Positions 37,756 to 47,156 of a stretch of DNA of 64,000 nucleotides are shown here, piece after piece (within the stretch, counting starts at the first letter, position 1; each line of letters begins with the position of its first letter). The stretch lies in assembly GCF_027307225.1 (NCBI RefSeq), contig NZ_DAHUXJ010000057.1, forward strand, positions 27,980 to 91,979, in the 5' to 3' direction. A program made the position numbers and the translations under genes. This DNA comes from Bradyrhizobium sp. (GTDB lineage Bacteria > Pseudomonadota > Alphaproteobacteria > Rhizobiales > Xanthobacteraceae). The notes under the pieces were generated by a model. That model did not search any database. It worked only from the letters and a program-made list of their open reading frames with translations, and was not told where the DNA came from.

Positions 37756-39234
37756 CTAATGCTTCACTCCGCCCAACTCGCTTTCCAGTGAGTACGATCC
37801 CATCAGGTTTTCGACCATCGCGCTCGCGCCGCTCCAGTCGTAGGTGCGGAAGCAATGACCTGCCGTGACGAAGCGCGCCCCCGCATAGAACATCTCATAT
37901 TGCTGGTGCCGTGAGCCGAATTCCGAGCCAACCGCATCCCAGCAGGCCTTGAGGAACTTGACCTTGTCTTCCGGCTCGAGCTTCGCCGCGCGCTGGGTGG
38001 TCTGGATGATCTTGTTGAGCATGGGATCGCCGAAATCCCTGATCGACGACGGCAGCATGATCATCGCGCCGCCCGAGAGCTCGCGGATCGCATTGACGAA
38101 TTGCGGATAAAGGTCCTGTGTCAGCACCTGCGCCGAATACATGAAGTGCTTGTTGGGCACCCAGTATTCGCCGGCCTTGGAGCCGCTTGCCTCCATGCCA
38201 GACAGCATCGCTTCGACCATGCCGGCCTGGGCTGCCATGTAGCCCAGCTTTTCGCTCACGGACGGAATGTTGGTGGTGCCGATCGCTTCGGTCAGCTTGC
38301 GGGCGAGACCGGCGAGGAAGCGGATCTTCACCGAGAGGCGGATCTGCGCCTGGTAGTTCTGATACGAGTGGCCCCAGGTATCGTGGAATTGCTGGCGGCA
38401 CACATCGGTGTCGCGATAGACGAACAGCCGATCCCACGGCACCTTGACGTCATCGAAATAGATCAGCGCGTCGTTTTCGTCGAAACGCGACGAGAGCGGA
38501 TTGTCGAACATCGATACCGCCGACGCTTCGTAGGACTTGCGCGACAGCACGCGGATGCCCTTGACGTTCATCGGCAACGCACAGGAGAAGGCGAGATCCT
38601 CCTCGCCCGGCTTCAGCGGCTGCAGATTCGCGACCAGGACCTCGTTGGCCATGATCGAGGACGTACCGAGCATCTTGGCGCCGCGGATCGTGATGCCGGT
38701 CGAATCTTCGTCGACGATGCGCGCGACGAGGTCCGATGACTGATCACCCCAGTTCTTGGCGCGCTCGGCCTGCGGGTTGATGATCACGTAAGTGAGGAAG
38801 ATATCGTTCTTGGTAGCGTAGTCGACGTAGTCTTCCAGCGCCTTGGCGCGTTGCGGTCCGTGCTTGCGGAAGATCTCGATGCCCATGCGCTGGCCGATCA
38901 GGGCGGAGGCCACGTGATCGGGGGAACGGCCCATGAAGCCATAATGCACGCCGGCCCAGGCTTGCAGTGCCTTGCGGCGCGTCACCATCTCCTCGTAGCT
39001 TCTGGGCATCTGCCAGGCGCGGTTGACACGGCGGTTCGAGCCTTCGGGCATGAACGTCATCAGCTCGACGTTTTCAGGTCTGGCCTGGTAGTCGTAGAGC
39101 GCGGCCGAGGACTGTACCGCATTACGGAACGCAGGATGCGTGGTGACGTCCTTCACGAGCGCGCCGTCGATGTAGACCGTGCGCCCGTCGCGCAAGGAGG
39201 CGATGTGCTCGGCACCTGTCTTTGCAACCGTCAT
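37756..39234 (-). CDS. HpaB-type reduced-flavin monooxygenase, second copy
   Basis: A 492-residue oxygenase of the HpaB family, clearly diverged from the one at 30820 (both share GRTVxxDGxLV, MGRSPDHVA and GSEFGSRHQQYEMFYAG). VYFDDVKVPWDRLFVYR-type segment is present as IYFDDVKVPWDRLFVYR. The ATG at 39234 follows GGTGGAGCGGAAC. It begins a set with the amidohydrolase 14 bases downstream. No reductase is in its own operon, so it may share the HpaC-type gene at 29545. Confidence 0.9.
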   Translation of the reverse strand: MTVAKTGAEHIASLRDGRTVYIDGALVKDVTTHPAFRNAVQSSAALYDYQARPENVELMTFMPEGSNRRVNRAWQMPRSYEEMVTRRKALQAWAGVHYGFMGRSPDHVASALIGQRMGIEIFRKHGPQRAKALEDYVDYATKNDIFLTYVIINPQAERAKNWGDQSSDLVARIVDEDSTGITIRGAKMLGTSSIMANEVLVANLQPLKPGEEDLAFSCALPMNVKGIRVLSRKSYEASAVSMFDNPLSSRFDENDALIYFDDVKVPWDRLFVYRDTDVCRQQFHDTWGHSYQNYQAQIRLSVKIRFLAGLARKLTEAIGTTNIPSVSEKLGYMAAQAGMVEAMLSGMEASGSKAGEYWVPNKHFMYSAQVLTQDLYPQFVNAIRELSGGAMIMLPSSIRDFGDPMLNKIIQTTQRAAKLEPEDKVKFLKACWDAVGSEFGSRHQQYEMFYAGARFVTAGHCFRTYDWSGASAMVENLMGSYSLESELGGVKH

Positions 39235-39300
39235 GTTCCGCTCCACCTGATGGCTTTTGTTTCTTGATAAGACCGCAATCGCCGGCCCACCGGCGAGCAG

Positions 39301-39897
39301 CTAGGTCAGCCCGTCCTGCCCGTTGATCTCCGCTGCCGACAGGCCGCCAACGCGCTGGTTCGGCCGTCCGCGCGTCGCATACACCGCGATGATTGCGATT
39401 TCGTTCGGCTGCGGCGCATCGTGCAGCGTCAGCGTCATGCCGTCGTAATGCGAGCGCACGTAAAGCGCATCCTTGTGCGCCAGCGGAATGTCGATCATGG
39501 CGCCGGGCGCGGCGCGCTTGGTCATCGAGGAAATCCAGGCCTTGCCGCCGCCGACCGCCTCGCGCATCACGTTGCCAAACACCGTCGTGAGCATGGCGTT
39601 GCCGTGCTCCTGCTCGCCGTTGCTGCCGACCAGGGCGGCCTTGCCGTAGCTGACCGCCTGATCCGGCGCCAGCAGGCGCACGGCGATGGCGCAGATCTCG
39701 CGGCCAATCGCTTCGCTCGCCCGGGTCAGCGGCGCGAGGTCCTGCACAAAGCGTCCGGCAAAGGGATTGTCGATGATGGCGGCCGCGGCGGCCTTGCGCA
39801 GTGGCGGCAGAATGTCGCGTCCGTCGGCCACGCGCGTCTCATCCAGGAAAGTCAGCACGCGCTTGATTCTTATGGTGTCGACGTCCTTTTCGGCCAT
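39301..39897 (-). CDS. DUF1185 (amino acid synthesis) family protein
   Basis: A 198-residue protein of the DUF1185/AA_synth family, recognised from RVLTFLDETRVADGRDI, NPFAGRFVQDLAPL and the GEQEHGNAM and KALYVRSHYDGM-like segments. Its biochemical role is not established to my knowledge. The ATG at 39897 follows GGGAGGATGCGCG. It is divergent from livJ and upstream of the HpaB gene on the same strand. Its place suggests a step in the same catabolic pathway. Confidence 0.8.
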   Translation of the reverse strand: MAEKDVDTIRIKRVLTFLDETRVADGRDILPPLRKAAAAAIIDNPFAGRFVQDLAPLTRASEAIGREICAIAVRLLAPDQAVSYGKAALVGSNGEQEHGNAMLTTVFGNVMREAVGGGKAWISSMTKRAAPGAMIDIPLAHKDALYVRSHYDGMTLTLHDAPQPNEIAIIAVYATRGRPNQRVGGLSAAEINGQDGLT

Positions 39898-39936
39898 CGC
39901 GCATCCTCCCAAGTGCTAATCTACCTTCCATAATTA

Positions 39937-39959
39937 CATAACTAACGAAGCTTTTCAAG
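39937..39959. promoter_or_regulatory. shared operator candidate, site 3 (DUF1185/livJ divergent promoter)
   Basis: The plus strand reads CATAACTAAC then GAAGCTTTTCAAG. It lies between the divergent DUF1185 (39897) and livJ (40075) starts in an AT-rich stretch and is similar to site 2. Confidence 0.5.
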
Positions 39960-40074
39960 CTCGCTTTCTGGTGCTAGCTTCCCGCAAGTAAGGCCTGAGG
40001 GGAAGCTGCTTGGGCGGACCTCCTCTCGGTAATCGCAGGGATCGCGAACAACGCGACTAAACGGGAGATTCCGC

Positions 40075-41305
40075 ATGACGTCCAGATTGATCAGAGTGCT
40101 CGGTGCCGCGGGACTCACGGCGGCACTATCGGGAATGATCGCAGGCAACCCGGTTCACGCGGCCGGTCCCGAGATCGTGCTCGGCGCGATCGTGCCGTCG
40201 AGCGGTCCGTTCGCCGAATGGGGCCGCACCAACACGGCGACGCTGCAAATGCTGGAGAAGCAAGTCAACGATGCCGGCGGCATCAACGGCGCGAAACTCC
40301 GCATCGTCATCCTCGACGACGCCACCAAGCCGGCGCAGGCGACCAACGACCTGCGCAAGCTCGCCGGCGACGACCATGTGCTCGCGGTCGCCGGCCCCCT
40401 GACGTCGAGCGCCGCGGAAGTCACCTTCCCGGTCGCCAATGAAATGAAGGTGGTTTCGACTTCGCAGGCCTCGTCGAAACCCGGCGTCGCCAAGCTCAAC
40501 CGCCCCTGGGCGTTCCGCAACACCATCGACGAAGGTGTGCTCGGCCGCACCACGGTGCCGTATTACAAGAAGGCCTTTCAACATCAAAACCGTCGCGATC
40601 ATCTTCGACGCCAAGGACGCAACCGCCGCCACCGTCGGCAGCAAGATCATGCCGGGCCTGATGAAGGAGAACGGCATCGAGGTTCTCAACGCCAACGGTC
40701 CCCTTTCCTTCAACACCGGTGATCTCGACGTCAGCGCCCAGGTAACCAAGATCAAGGCGCTTAATCCGGATGGCGTCGTCGTCAGCGCCGACTACAGCCA
40801 GGCCGTCACCGTGATCCGCGAGATGAAACGCCAGGGCGTCATCAAGCCGGTGGTCGGCTCGACGCAGCTGATTTCGTCGGCGATCCTCAAAGCCGCGCCG
40901 GAAATTCCGATCGTGGCGCCGGCGAGCTTCTATGCCAGCATGCAAGGCGACAAGCCGCAGGCGTTCGTCAAGGAGCTGACGCCGATCCTGCGCAAGATTT
41001 CGGGCCTGCCCGCCGAGATCGAGCCCTCGATGTACGATGCCAACATCTACGAGATCGCCAGCATCTACGTCGACGCGGTCAAGAAAGCCGGCGTCACCGG
41101 CAAGCCGGAAGATCTTGAGGCCGACCGCACCAAGATCCGCGATTACATGACCAAGCTTTCGGGCTTCGCCGGGCTCGGCGGCCCGATCTCCTTCAATGCG
41201 GACGGCGACGCCATCAAGGCCTTCTACATCGTGCAGGGCCAGAACGGCGCGTGGCAATCGAAGGTGCGCGGCTGCAGCGCGCCGGATGGCAAGCAGGGCT
41301 GCTGA
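40075..41305 (+). pseudogene. livJ: branched-chain-type ABC substrate-binding protein, frameshifted
   Basis: A LivJ-family periplasmic binding protein split by one frameshift. The first part encodes a signal peptide (MTSRLIRVLGAAGLTAALSG, cleavage near VHA-AG) and the first lobe to VPYYKKAF; the second continues NIKTVAIIFDAKDATAATVG to the stop at 41303. One extra T in the run TTT at 40576-40578 breaks the frame; removing it gives a normal 409-residue protein. Codon use and sequence are intact on both sides, so the lesion is recent or a sequencing error. The permease and ATPase genes downstream are intact. Confidence 0.9.
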
Positions 41306-41316
41306 GGGAACACAAC

Positions 41317-41451
41317 TGTCGTCGCCCGGGTTGACCGGGCGACCCAGTAACCGACGGTGCTGAAGGACGTTCGCGACTGTACGCCGCATACACCGACTTC
41401 ACCATCGAAGCTGCTCACTACTTCATCGCCCAGTCAAGCCGGGCGATGACA
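41317..41451. repeat. MITE-like palindromic element between livJ and livH
   Basis: About 135 bases with terminal inverted repeats (41317-41349 and 41419-41451) that match at 27 of 33 positions. Each end is itself a hairpin, for example GTCGCCCGG-GTTGA-CCGGGCGAC. No gene is encoded. It fills most of the 192-base gap between livJ and livH. It resembles the intergenic palindromes common in Bradyrhizobiaceae. Confidence 0.75.
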
Positions 41452-41497
41452 ACAAAAAACCAACGACGCAATCCTTATCTCCGTTAGGGACACTTAG

Positions 41498-42376
41498 GTG
41501 CTGATCCAGCAACTCGTGAACGGTCTGACGCTCGGCGCAGTCTACACGCTGATCGCGCTTTCCTTCTCGCTGGTGATGGGCATCCTCGGCGTCCTCAACC
41601 TCGCCATCGCCGAACTCTTCATGCTCGGCGGTTATTTCGGATTTGCCGTCCTGATGGCGCAACTGCCGTTGCCGCTCGCGCTCATTGCCGGCATGGCGGG
41701 CGCGGCGCTGGTGGCGGCGATCGTCGAGCGCATCGGCTACCAGCCGTTTCGCGCGGCACCCGTCGTGACGCCCATGCTGTCGACGCTTGGCTTCTCCATC
41801 ATCCTGCAAAATGTCGCAACCAACGTCTGGGGCTCCGATCCGCTGCAACTCACCGACGAGGTGCTGAGCGGTCGCTTCAACATTGGCCCCGTCAGTGTCA
41901 GCGCGATCCAGCTCACGGTGCTGGGCGTCACGGTGCTGCTGGTGGCGCTGCTGGCGTTTCTGGTGCAACGCACCTCGATCGGCCGGGCGCTACGTGCGGT
42001 CGCTGAAAATCGCGACGTTGCTCGGCTGCTCGGCGTGCCTGCGGGCCGCATCACGCTGATCGCCTTCATGCTGTCGGGCGCGCTCGCGGGTGCGGCGGGC
42101 GTTCTGATCGGCGTGCATTACGCCGCGATCACGCCCTATATCGGTGTCGAAATAGGCCTCAAGGCGATTGCGGTGATGGTGGTCGGCGGCACCACGCGGA
42201 TCTGGGGCGCGCTGATCGCGGGTCCGCTCATGGGCGTGGTAGAGGTGATGACGGTAGCTTACGGCGGCTCGCAGATCCGCGACTTCGTGGTCTATGGCTT
42301 CATGATCCTGATTCTGCTGCTTCGCCCGCAGGGGCTGCTTGGCGGCGGTCGCAGCGACCAGGGTCAGAGGGTCTGA
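41498..42376 (+). CDS. livH: branched-chain-type ABC transporter permease
   Basis: A 292-residue inner-membrane permease. LIQQLVNGLTLGAVYTLIAL and LNLAIAELFMLGGYFGF are the first helices of the LivH family, and the coupling loop RALRAVAENRDVARLLGV is at about 165-182. The start is GTG at 41498 with a weak ribosome-binding site. With LivM, LivG and LivF it forms one importer. The cargo here is likely an aromatic or heterocyclic acid rather than an amino acid, judging by the neighbours; that is inference. Confidence 0.93.
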   Translation: MLIQQLVNGLTLGAVYTLIALSFSLVMGILGVLNLAIAELFMLGGYFGFAVLMAQLPLPLALIAGMAGAALVAAIVERIGYQPFRAAPVVTPMLSTLGFSIILQNVATNVWGSDPLQLTDEVLSGRFNIGPVSVSAIQLTVLGVTVLLVALLAFLVQRTSIGRALRAVAENRDVARLLGVPAGRITLIAFMLSGALAGAAGVLIGVHYAAITPYIGVEIGLKAIAVMVVGGTTRIWGALIAGPLMGVVEVMTVAYGGSQIRDFVVYGFMILILLLRPQGLLGGGRSDQGQRV

Positions 42377-42378
42377 CC

Positions 42379-43212
42379 ATGTCGGTGTATGATGCGGGCC
42401 TTCTTTCCGACATCGGCATCCTCCTGCTCGGCGCGCTCAGCGTCTACATCATCCTCGCTACCGGGCAGCTCTCGCTCGGCAATGCCGGCTTCATGGGGAT
42501 CGGCGCCTATCTCACCTCCTGGCTGACGGTCGTCGCCGGCCTGCCGATCACGGCAGCACTGATCGTCGCCGCGCTGGTGTCGGGCGCAATCGGCGTCGCC
42601 GTCGGCTTTCCGGCGTTGCGGCTGAAGGGCATTTATCTCGCGATGGCAACGCTGGGCTTTGGCGAGATGGTGCGCTCTTTCTTCCAGAATTTTTCCGCGA
42701 TGGGCGGCTCCGAGGGCTTTCACGGCATGCACCATGTCTCGACCGGCTATATCTGGACATGGGCTGCCATCGTGCTCGTATTGATCATGCTGATCGAAGC
42801 CTCGCCGATCTGGCTCGAGATCCGCGCGGTGCGCGACGACGAGACCGCAGCCGGCCTCGTCGGGCTCAACCCCACCGAAATCAAGGTCGGTGCCTTCGGC
42901 TGCGGTGCTGCGGTTGCGGCGATTGCCGGCGGTCTCTTTGCGCACCATCATGTCTATATCGAACCCGGCAATTTTTCTTTCGAGCGCTCGATCGACTTCG
43001 TGCTCGCCGTCATCCTCGGCGGCTCGACGGTGGCGCCAGGCGCGCTCGCCGGCGCGGTGATACTGGTGGTCTTGCCCGAATATCTTCGCTTCCTGGCCGA
43101 CTGGCGCTTTGCCGCCTTCGGTGCGCTGTTGATCGGCATGCTGCTGGTGCGCCGCCAGGGCCTGCTTGATCGGGCGCTTCTTCGATTTGCCTGGCCGAGG
43201 TCGCGGGCATGA
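42379..43212 (+). CDS. livM: branched-chain-type ABC transporter permease
   Basis: A 277-residue permease of the LivM family with GQLSLGNAGFMGIGAYLTSW near the N-terminus and the coupling loop IRAVRDDETAAGLVGLNP at about 150-168. It starts 2 bases after livH and overlaps livG in ATGA. About eight hydrophobic segments are visible. It pairs with LivH to form the membrane channel. Confidence 0.93.
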   Translation: MSVYDAGLLSDIGILLLGALSVYIILATGQLSLGNAGFMGIGAYLTSWLTVVAGLPITAALIVAALVSGAIGVAVGFPALRLKGIYLAMATLGFGEMVRSFFQNFSAMGGSEGFHGMHHVSTGYIWTWAAIVLVLIMLIEASPIWLEIRAVRDDETAAGLVGLNPTEIKVGAFGCGAAVAAIAGGLFAHHHVYIEPGNFSFERSIDFVLAVILGGSTVAPGALAGAVILVVLPEYLRFLADWRFAAFGALLIGMLLVRRQGLLDRALLRFAWPRSRA

Positions 43213-43970
43213 ACAGCACAGCGCCCGCTCGCCTCAAACTCGATCATGTCACCAAGACATTCGGCGGCGTCCATGCGCTGACGGATCTGTCACTGCAAGT
43301 CGCGCCTGGCCAGATCGTCGGCGTGATCGGCCCGAATGGTGCGGGCAAGACGACGACGTTCAACGTCATCACCGGAGCCTATCGCGCCACGTCCGGCAGC
43401 GTGCTGCTCGATGGCCATGACGTCACTGCCGAGCCGTCACACCGGATCGCGCGCGCCGGTATCATGCGCACGTTCCAGAACATCCGGCTTTTTTCTGACA
43501 TGAGCGTCTGGGAGCATCTTTTGGTGGCGCAACCCCATGCGGGTTCCTTCGCGCGACGTCTGCTGCCGACACGCTTTTCCAATCCGAAAGCGATCGAGCG
43601 CGCGGAAGAAGTGCTGGAGTTCTTCGCCCTTGGCGACGTTCGCAACCGCCTGGCACGCTCGCTTCCCTATGGCCTGCAGCGCAAGGTCGAGATGGCGCGT
43701 GCGGTCACGGCGCGGCCAAAACTGTTGCTTCTCGATGAACCCGTCGCCGGCATGAACCACGACGAGGCCGAGACCATCCGCTCCCTCATGCTGAGGTTGC
43801 GCCAGGACGGTCTCAGCATCCTCCTGATCGAACATGACATGGCGTTCGTCATGAACCTTTGCGATCACCTCTATGTCCTCGACTTCGGCGTACTGATTGC
43901 GCAAGGACGCCCGGAGGAGATCAGGCTCAATCCGGCGGTGCTCGACGCCTATCTCGGGCGGGCGGCGTGA
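43209..43970 (+). CDS. livG: branched-chain-type ABC transporter ATP-binding protein
   Basis: A 253-residue ATPase. Walker A GPNGAGKTTTFN is at about 40-51, the LivG-type insert HRIARAGIMRTFQNIRLF follows, then the signature region LPYGLQRKVEMARAV and Walker B LLLLDEPVAGMN. Start overlaps livM by 4 bases. It works with LivF to energise the transporter. Confidence 0.95.
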   Translation: MNSTAPARLKLDHVTKTFGGVHALTDLSLQVAPGQIVGVIGPNGAGKTTTFNVITGAYRATSGSVLLDGHDVTAEPSHRIARAGIMRTFQNIRLFSDMSVWEHLLVAQPHAGSFARRLLPTRFSNPKAIERAEEVLEFFALGDVRNRLARSLPYGLQRKVEMARAVTARPKLLLLDEPVAGMNHDEAETIRSLMLRLRQDGLSILLIEHDMAFVMNLCDHLYVLDFGVLIAQGRPEEIRLNPAVLDAYLGRAA

Positions 43971-44692
43971 TGTTGAGGGTACGCGATCTCGTGGTCCGCT
44001 ATGGCGCCATCCAGGCGGTACGCGGCATCGGCCTCGATATCGCCCAGGGCGAGATCGTCGCGCTGATCGGCGCCAATGGCGCGGGCAAGACGACGGTGGC
44101 GCGGGCGATTGCCGGGCTGTTGCCCTATCGCGGCGAGATCGCCTTCGAGGGCGAAGTCTTGAAGCCCAACAATGCCGAGCGCAATTTGCATCACGGCATT
44201 TCGCTGGTCCCCGAAGGACGCGGCATCCTCGGCACCATGACCGTGCAGGACAATCTTTTGATGGGTCTGTATGTCAGGCGCGACAAGGCGCAGGCGATGA
44301 AAGACCTCGCGGCGTTGCTGGAACGCTTTTCGATTTTGGCCGAACGCCGCCATCTGCTCGCAAGCCTGATGAGCGGTGGCGAGCAGCAGATGCTCGCGAT
44401 CGCCCGCGCGCTGCTGTCGAAGCCGAAACTGCTGCTGCTCGATGAGCCGTCGCTGGGGCTCGCGCCGAAAATGACGGACGCCGTCTTCACGATGATCCAG
44501 GATTTGCGCCGCGAAGGCCTGACCGTCCTGCTGGTCGAGCAGAAGGCGCGCCAGACGCTGAAGATCGCCGATCGCGCATACCTGGTGGAAACCGGCCGCG
44601 TGATCACGTCGGGCCCGGCAAAAGAGATGATCGACGATCCCGTGGTCTCGGAAACCTTCCTCGGCGGGCGTGCCACTGCCGCCCACCCGTGA
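43970..44692 (+). CDS. livF: branched-chain-type ABC transporter ATP-binding protein
   Basis: A 240-residue ATPase of the LivF type. Walker A GANGAGKTTVAR is at about 36-47, signature LMSGGEQQMLAIARAL at about 134 and Walker B LLLLDEPSLGLAP at about 155. The ATG at 43970 shares its A with the livG stop (TGATG). It is the last gene of the operon and converges with the chemoreceptor gene. Confidence 0.95.
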   Translation: MLRVRDLVVRYGAIQAVRGIGLDIAQGEIVALIGANGAGKTTVARAIAGLLPYRGEIAFEGEVLKPNNAERNLHHGISLVPEGRGILGTMTVQDNLLMGLYVRRDKAQAMKDLAALLERFSILAERRHLLASLMSGGEQQMLAIARALLSKPKLLLLDEPSLGLAPKMTDAVFTMIQDLRREGLTVLLVEQKARQTLKIADRAYLVETGRVITSGPAKEMIDDPVVSETFLGGRATAAHP

Positions 44693-44794
44693 CGATCCGC
44701 ACGCGCGTCGCCGAGGTGAAGGTCTTGAGCACGGTTGCGCTTACTCCTGCGCTCGATGAATTCGTTCCGGTTCGGTCGCTTTGGAGGCCGGGTG

Positions 44795-46588
44795 TCAGGC
44801 AGCTCGGATGGTGCGAAGGAAGTGGCCAACTTCGAGTTTAAGGCGATCGCTTTCGCCCGCCAGCGAGCGGGCCGACGACAGAACCTGCAACGACGCAGAC
44901 CCGGTTTCGCTCGCACCGCGACTGACGTCCGAGATATTAGCGGTCATTTGCGTTGTGCCCGTCGCAACTTGCTGGACGCTGCGCGAAATCTCGCTCGTCG
45001 CGGCGCCCTGTTCCTCGACGGCCGCAGCAATCGTCGATGCGATTTCGGAGATCCTACTGATCGTGCCGCCGATCTCCTCAATGGCGGCGACGGAGCCGCT
45101 GGTGGCGAGTTGCATCGCCGAGATTTGGGTGGAGATTTCGTCAGTCGCCTTGGCCGTCTGCGACGCCAGTGCCTTGACTTCCTGCGCCACGACGGCGAAG
45201 CCCCTGCCGGCATCGCCGGCGCGCGCAGCCTCGATCGTCGCGTTGAGAGCCAACAGGTTGGTCTGTTCGGCGACGTTGGTGATCAGCTTGACGACGTCAC
45301 CTATCCGCGTGGCGAGCTGAGACATTTCTGCGATCCGTGCGTCGGTCGCCTCGGCCTGCTGCACAGCGACCGCTGCGATCTGGCTCGATTCCTGCACTTG
45401 CCGGCCAATCTCGCGGACTGAGGAAGAGAGCTGCTCGACGCAGGCTGCCACCGAATTGACATTCGCCGAAGCCTGTTCCGATCTTGTCGCGACCTGCGTT
45501 GAAAGAGACTGTGCAGTTTCCGCCGTTTGCGTCAGCGTCGCGGCTGCGGCTTCGAGTTCAGTCGATGCCGAGGAGACCGTATTGACGATACTGCCGACCG
45601 CGCGTTCAAACTCGCCGGCGATGCGCTCCATGTCGGCCTTGCGCTGGCGGGAACCGCGCTGCTCCGCTTCCACTTGTTCGCCGCGCAGCCGGTCGGTTTC
45701 GATCATGTTGTCCTTGAACACGGCAACGGTGCCGGCCATGGCGCCGATCTCGTCGCGTCGATTGCCTCCGGGGACCGTCATATGCATGTCGCCGCTGGCA
45801 AGGCGCCTCATCACACTCACAAGCCCGGATATCGGGTTAATGATGCTGCGGGTCACCAGTATTGTGACGGCGATCAACAGGACTCCGATCAGGGCGACGC
45901 CAAGGATGATGCTTCTGCTGAGGGTCGCGCCGTTGGCAAGCTGCCTGTCGATAACCGTATCGACTTCGAGGACACCTCGAACGTCTCCAAGCTTCCAGTC
46001 CGTCTTCGGCGAACTAGCGGCGGTGTTGTGGCAATTCACGCACGCCTGGGCTGTCATGGTGTCGGCGACCGCGACGCGCAGCATCGTCCTACCATCGCGA
46101 ACGCCGGTTCGCGAGAACGAATCTTGCGGGTTCTTCGTCAGGTAATCCCACGCGCCGCGCTGGAAGTCATCGAGTACGCGGTCCTTGCGGTTCGGGAACG
46201 GGTACTCACTAAAGAGCGTCAGCGTGGTGTCCTGTTTCGACAACAGCCCACTCAGATCATGGATCATCGTCGCCGGCAGCGGAATTGCCTTGTCGTCGGT
46301 CTTGTGGTCGAATGACGCCTTCAGGGCCCCGCTCTTCACAACCTTGCTCACAACGTCTTCCGTGTAGTACCCGCGGATGATCTTGAATTGGTTGGCAATC
46401 TGCTTGCTTGCCGCAAGCGCTTCATCGTTCGCGTTGGCGCTGATCATGCGCGGGATGATGAACCAGACTGCCACGATTCCGGCGATCACCACCACCGGGA
46501 TCGGCAAGATCATCCTGAAAGCAAGGCTATCGCGGAATGCGATCTTGTCGGCGCCGCGAGATAGAGCGGCTGGTTGACGGGCAGACAT
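44795..46588 (-). CDS. methyl-accepting chemotaxis protein with heme c-type sensor domain
   Basis: A 597-residue chemoreceptor. One membrane helix at about 26-48, a periplasmic domain at 49-225, a second helix at about 226-247, HAMP at about 248-300 and a signalling domain to the end with the hairpin tip [24 protein letters not shown]. The periplasmic domain holds CVNCH at 183-187, a single heme c attachment motif, as in DUF3365/Tll0287-like sensors. It probably senses redox state, oxygen or nitric oxide and steers swimming. It lies near the flagellar block but is transcribed alone. Confidence 0.9.
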   Translation of the reverse strand: MSARQPAALSRGADKIAFRDSLAFRMILPIPVVVIAGIVAVWFIIPRMISANANDEALAASKQIANQFKIIRGYYTEDVVSKVVKSGALKASFDHKTDDKAIPLPATMIHDLSGLLSKQDTTLTLFSEYPFPNRKDRVLDDFQRGAWDYLTKNPQDSFSRTGVRDGRTMLRVAVADTMTAQACVNCHNTAASSPKTDWKLGDVRGVLEVDTVIDRQLANGATLSRSIILGVALIGVLLIAVTILVTRSIINPISGLVSVMRRLASGDMHMTVPGGNRRDEIGAMAGTVAVFKDNMIETDRLRGEQVEAEQRGSRQRKADMERIAGEFERAVGSIVNTVSSASTELEAAAATLTQTAETAQSLSTQVATRSEQASANVNSVAACVEQLSSSVREIGRQVQESSQIAAVAVQQAEATDARIAEMSQLATRIGDVVKLITNVAEQTNLLALNATIEAARAGDAGRGFAVVAQEVKALASQTAKATDEISTQISAMQLATSGSVAAIEEIGGTISRISEIASTIAAAVEEQGAATSEISRSVQQVATGTTQMTANISDVSRGASETGSASLQVLSSARSLAGESDRLKLEVGHFLRTIRAA

Positions 46589-46804
46589 AGGCGTCTTTGC
46601 TTGGTTGCACTAGCTAATCGGCTCGATGCCGGACGGCCCAGTTCTTGCCGCCTTCCGCAGTCACGGCGCACCTTGATATGCGAGTGCGTTACAGGACAAC
46701 GTACGCGGACTTGTTTAAGGGCGGGTAAAGCAGCGCGGCGCGCGCATGATGGAATCGTCGCCAATGCCGCTACTGGAATTAGACGGGTCGTCAATTCGGA
46801 TTAG

Positions 46805-47101
46805 ATGGAGCGCGCCTGGCAAATACTTTTCCCCACCGGTGAAGACGATCACGTTGACGTCATCGCGTTCGCCGAGCGCGATGAAGTGGGCTGCGATCTC
46901 GTCGAGCACATCTGCTTCAATCGACAGAAAATCAATCTCAGTCAGGTCTTTGTCGGCCAGACCGAAGACATCAGGCAAACCGACGACCGCATTTGGCTGG
47001 TCAGCTTCATGCAATATGATCTTGGATACTTCGACCTGGAGCAGAAAACCTTGCAACCCCTCGACAACCCGTTCGGCACGAGGTTGTCACCCATGTCTTA
47101 G
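46805..47101 (+). pseudogene. probable transposase C-terminal remnant
   Basis: A 98-residue frame whose last 60 residues, including DDRIWLVSFMQYDLGYFDLE and DNPFGTRLSPMS, resemble the C-terminal end of integrase-type transposases as I remember them; no catalytic DDE part is present. The first 40 residues look unrelated. The stop lies in a short repeated sequence (47086-47123) that looks like an insertion-sequence end. It is most likely a decayed mobile element next to a tRNA. A small unknown gene is the alternative. Confidence 0.5.
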
Positions 47102-47123
47102 GTACGCTCTGTTACCCATGTCT
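47086..47123. repeat. short direct repeats, possible insertion-sequence end
   Basis: GTCACCCATGTCT (47086-47098) and GTTACCCATGTCT (47111-47123) are 25 bases apart and differ at one base. They overlap the stop of the transposase-like frame and lie 34 bases from the tRNA-Met 3' end. Similar repeats mark ends of some integrase-type insertion sequences. Confidence 0.5.
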
Positions 47124-47156
47124 CCGGGCCGGACACGGAACGGACCAGGTCACGCG

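Noticed and set aside
46715..47056. A 113-residue minus-strand frame opposite the transposase remnant
   Set aside because: The plus-strand frame has the recognisable transposase-like C-terminus; the minus frame has no ribosome-binding site and no recognisable family.
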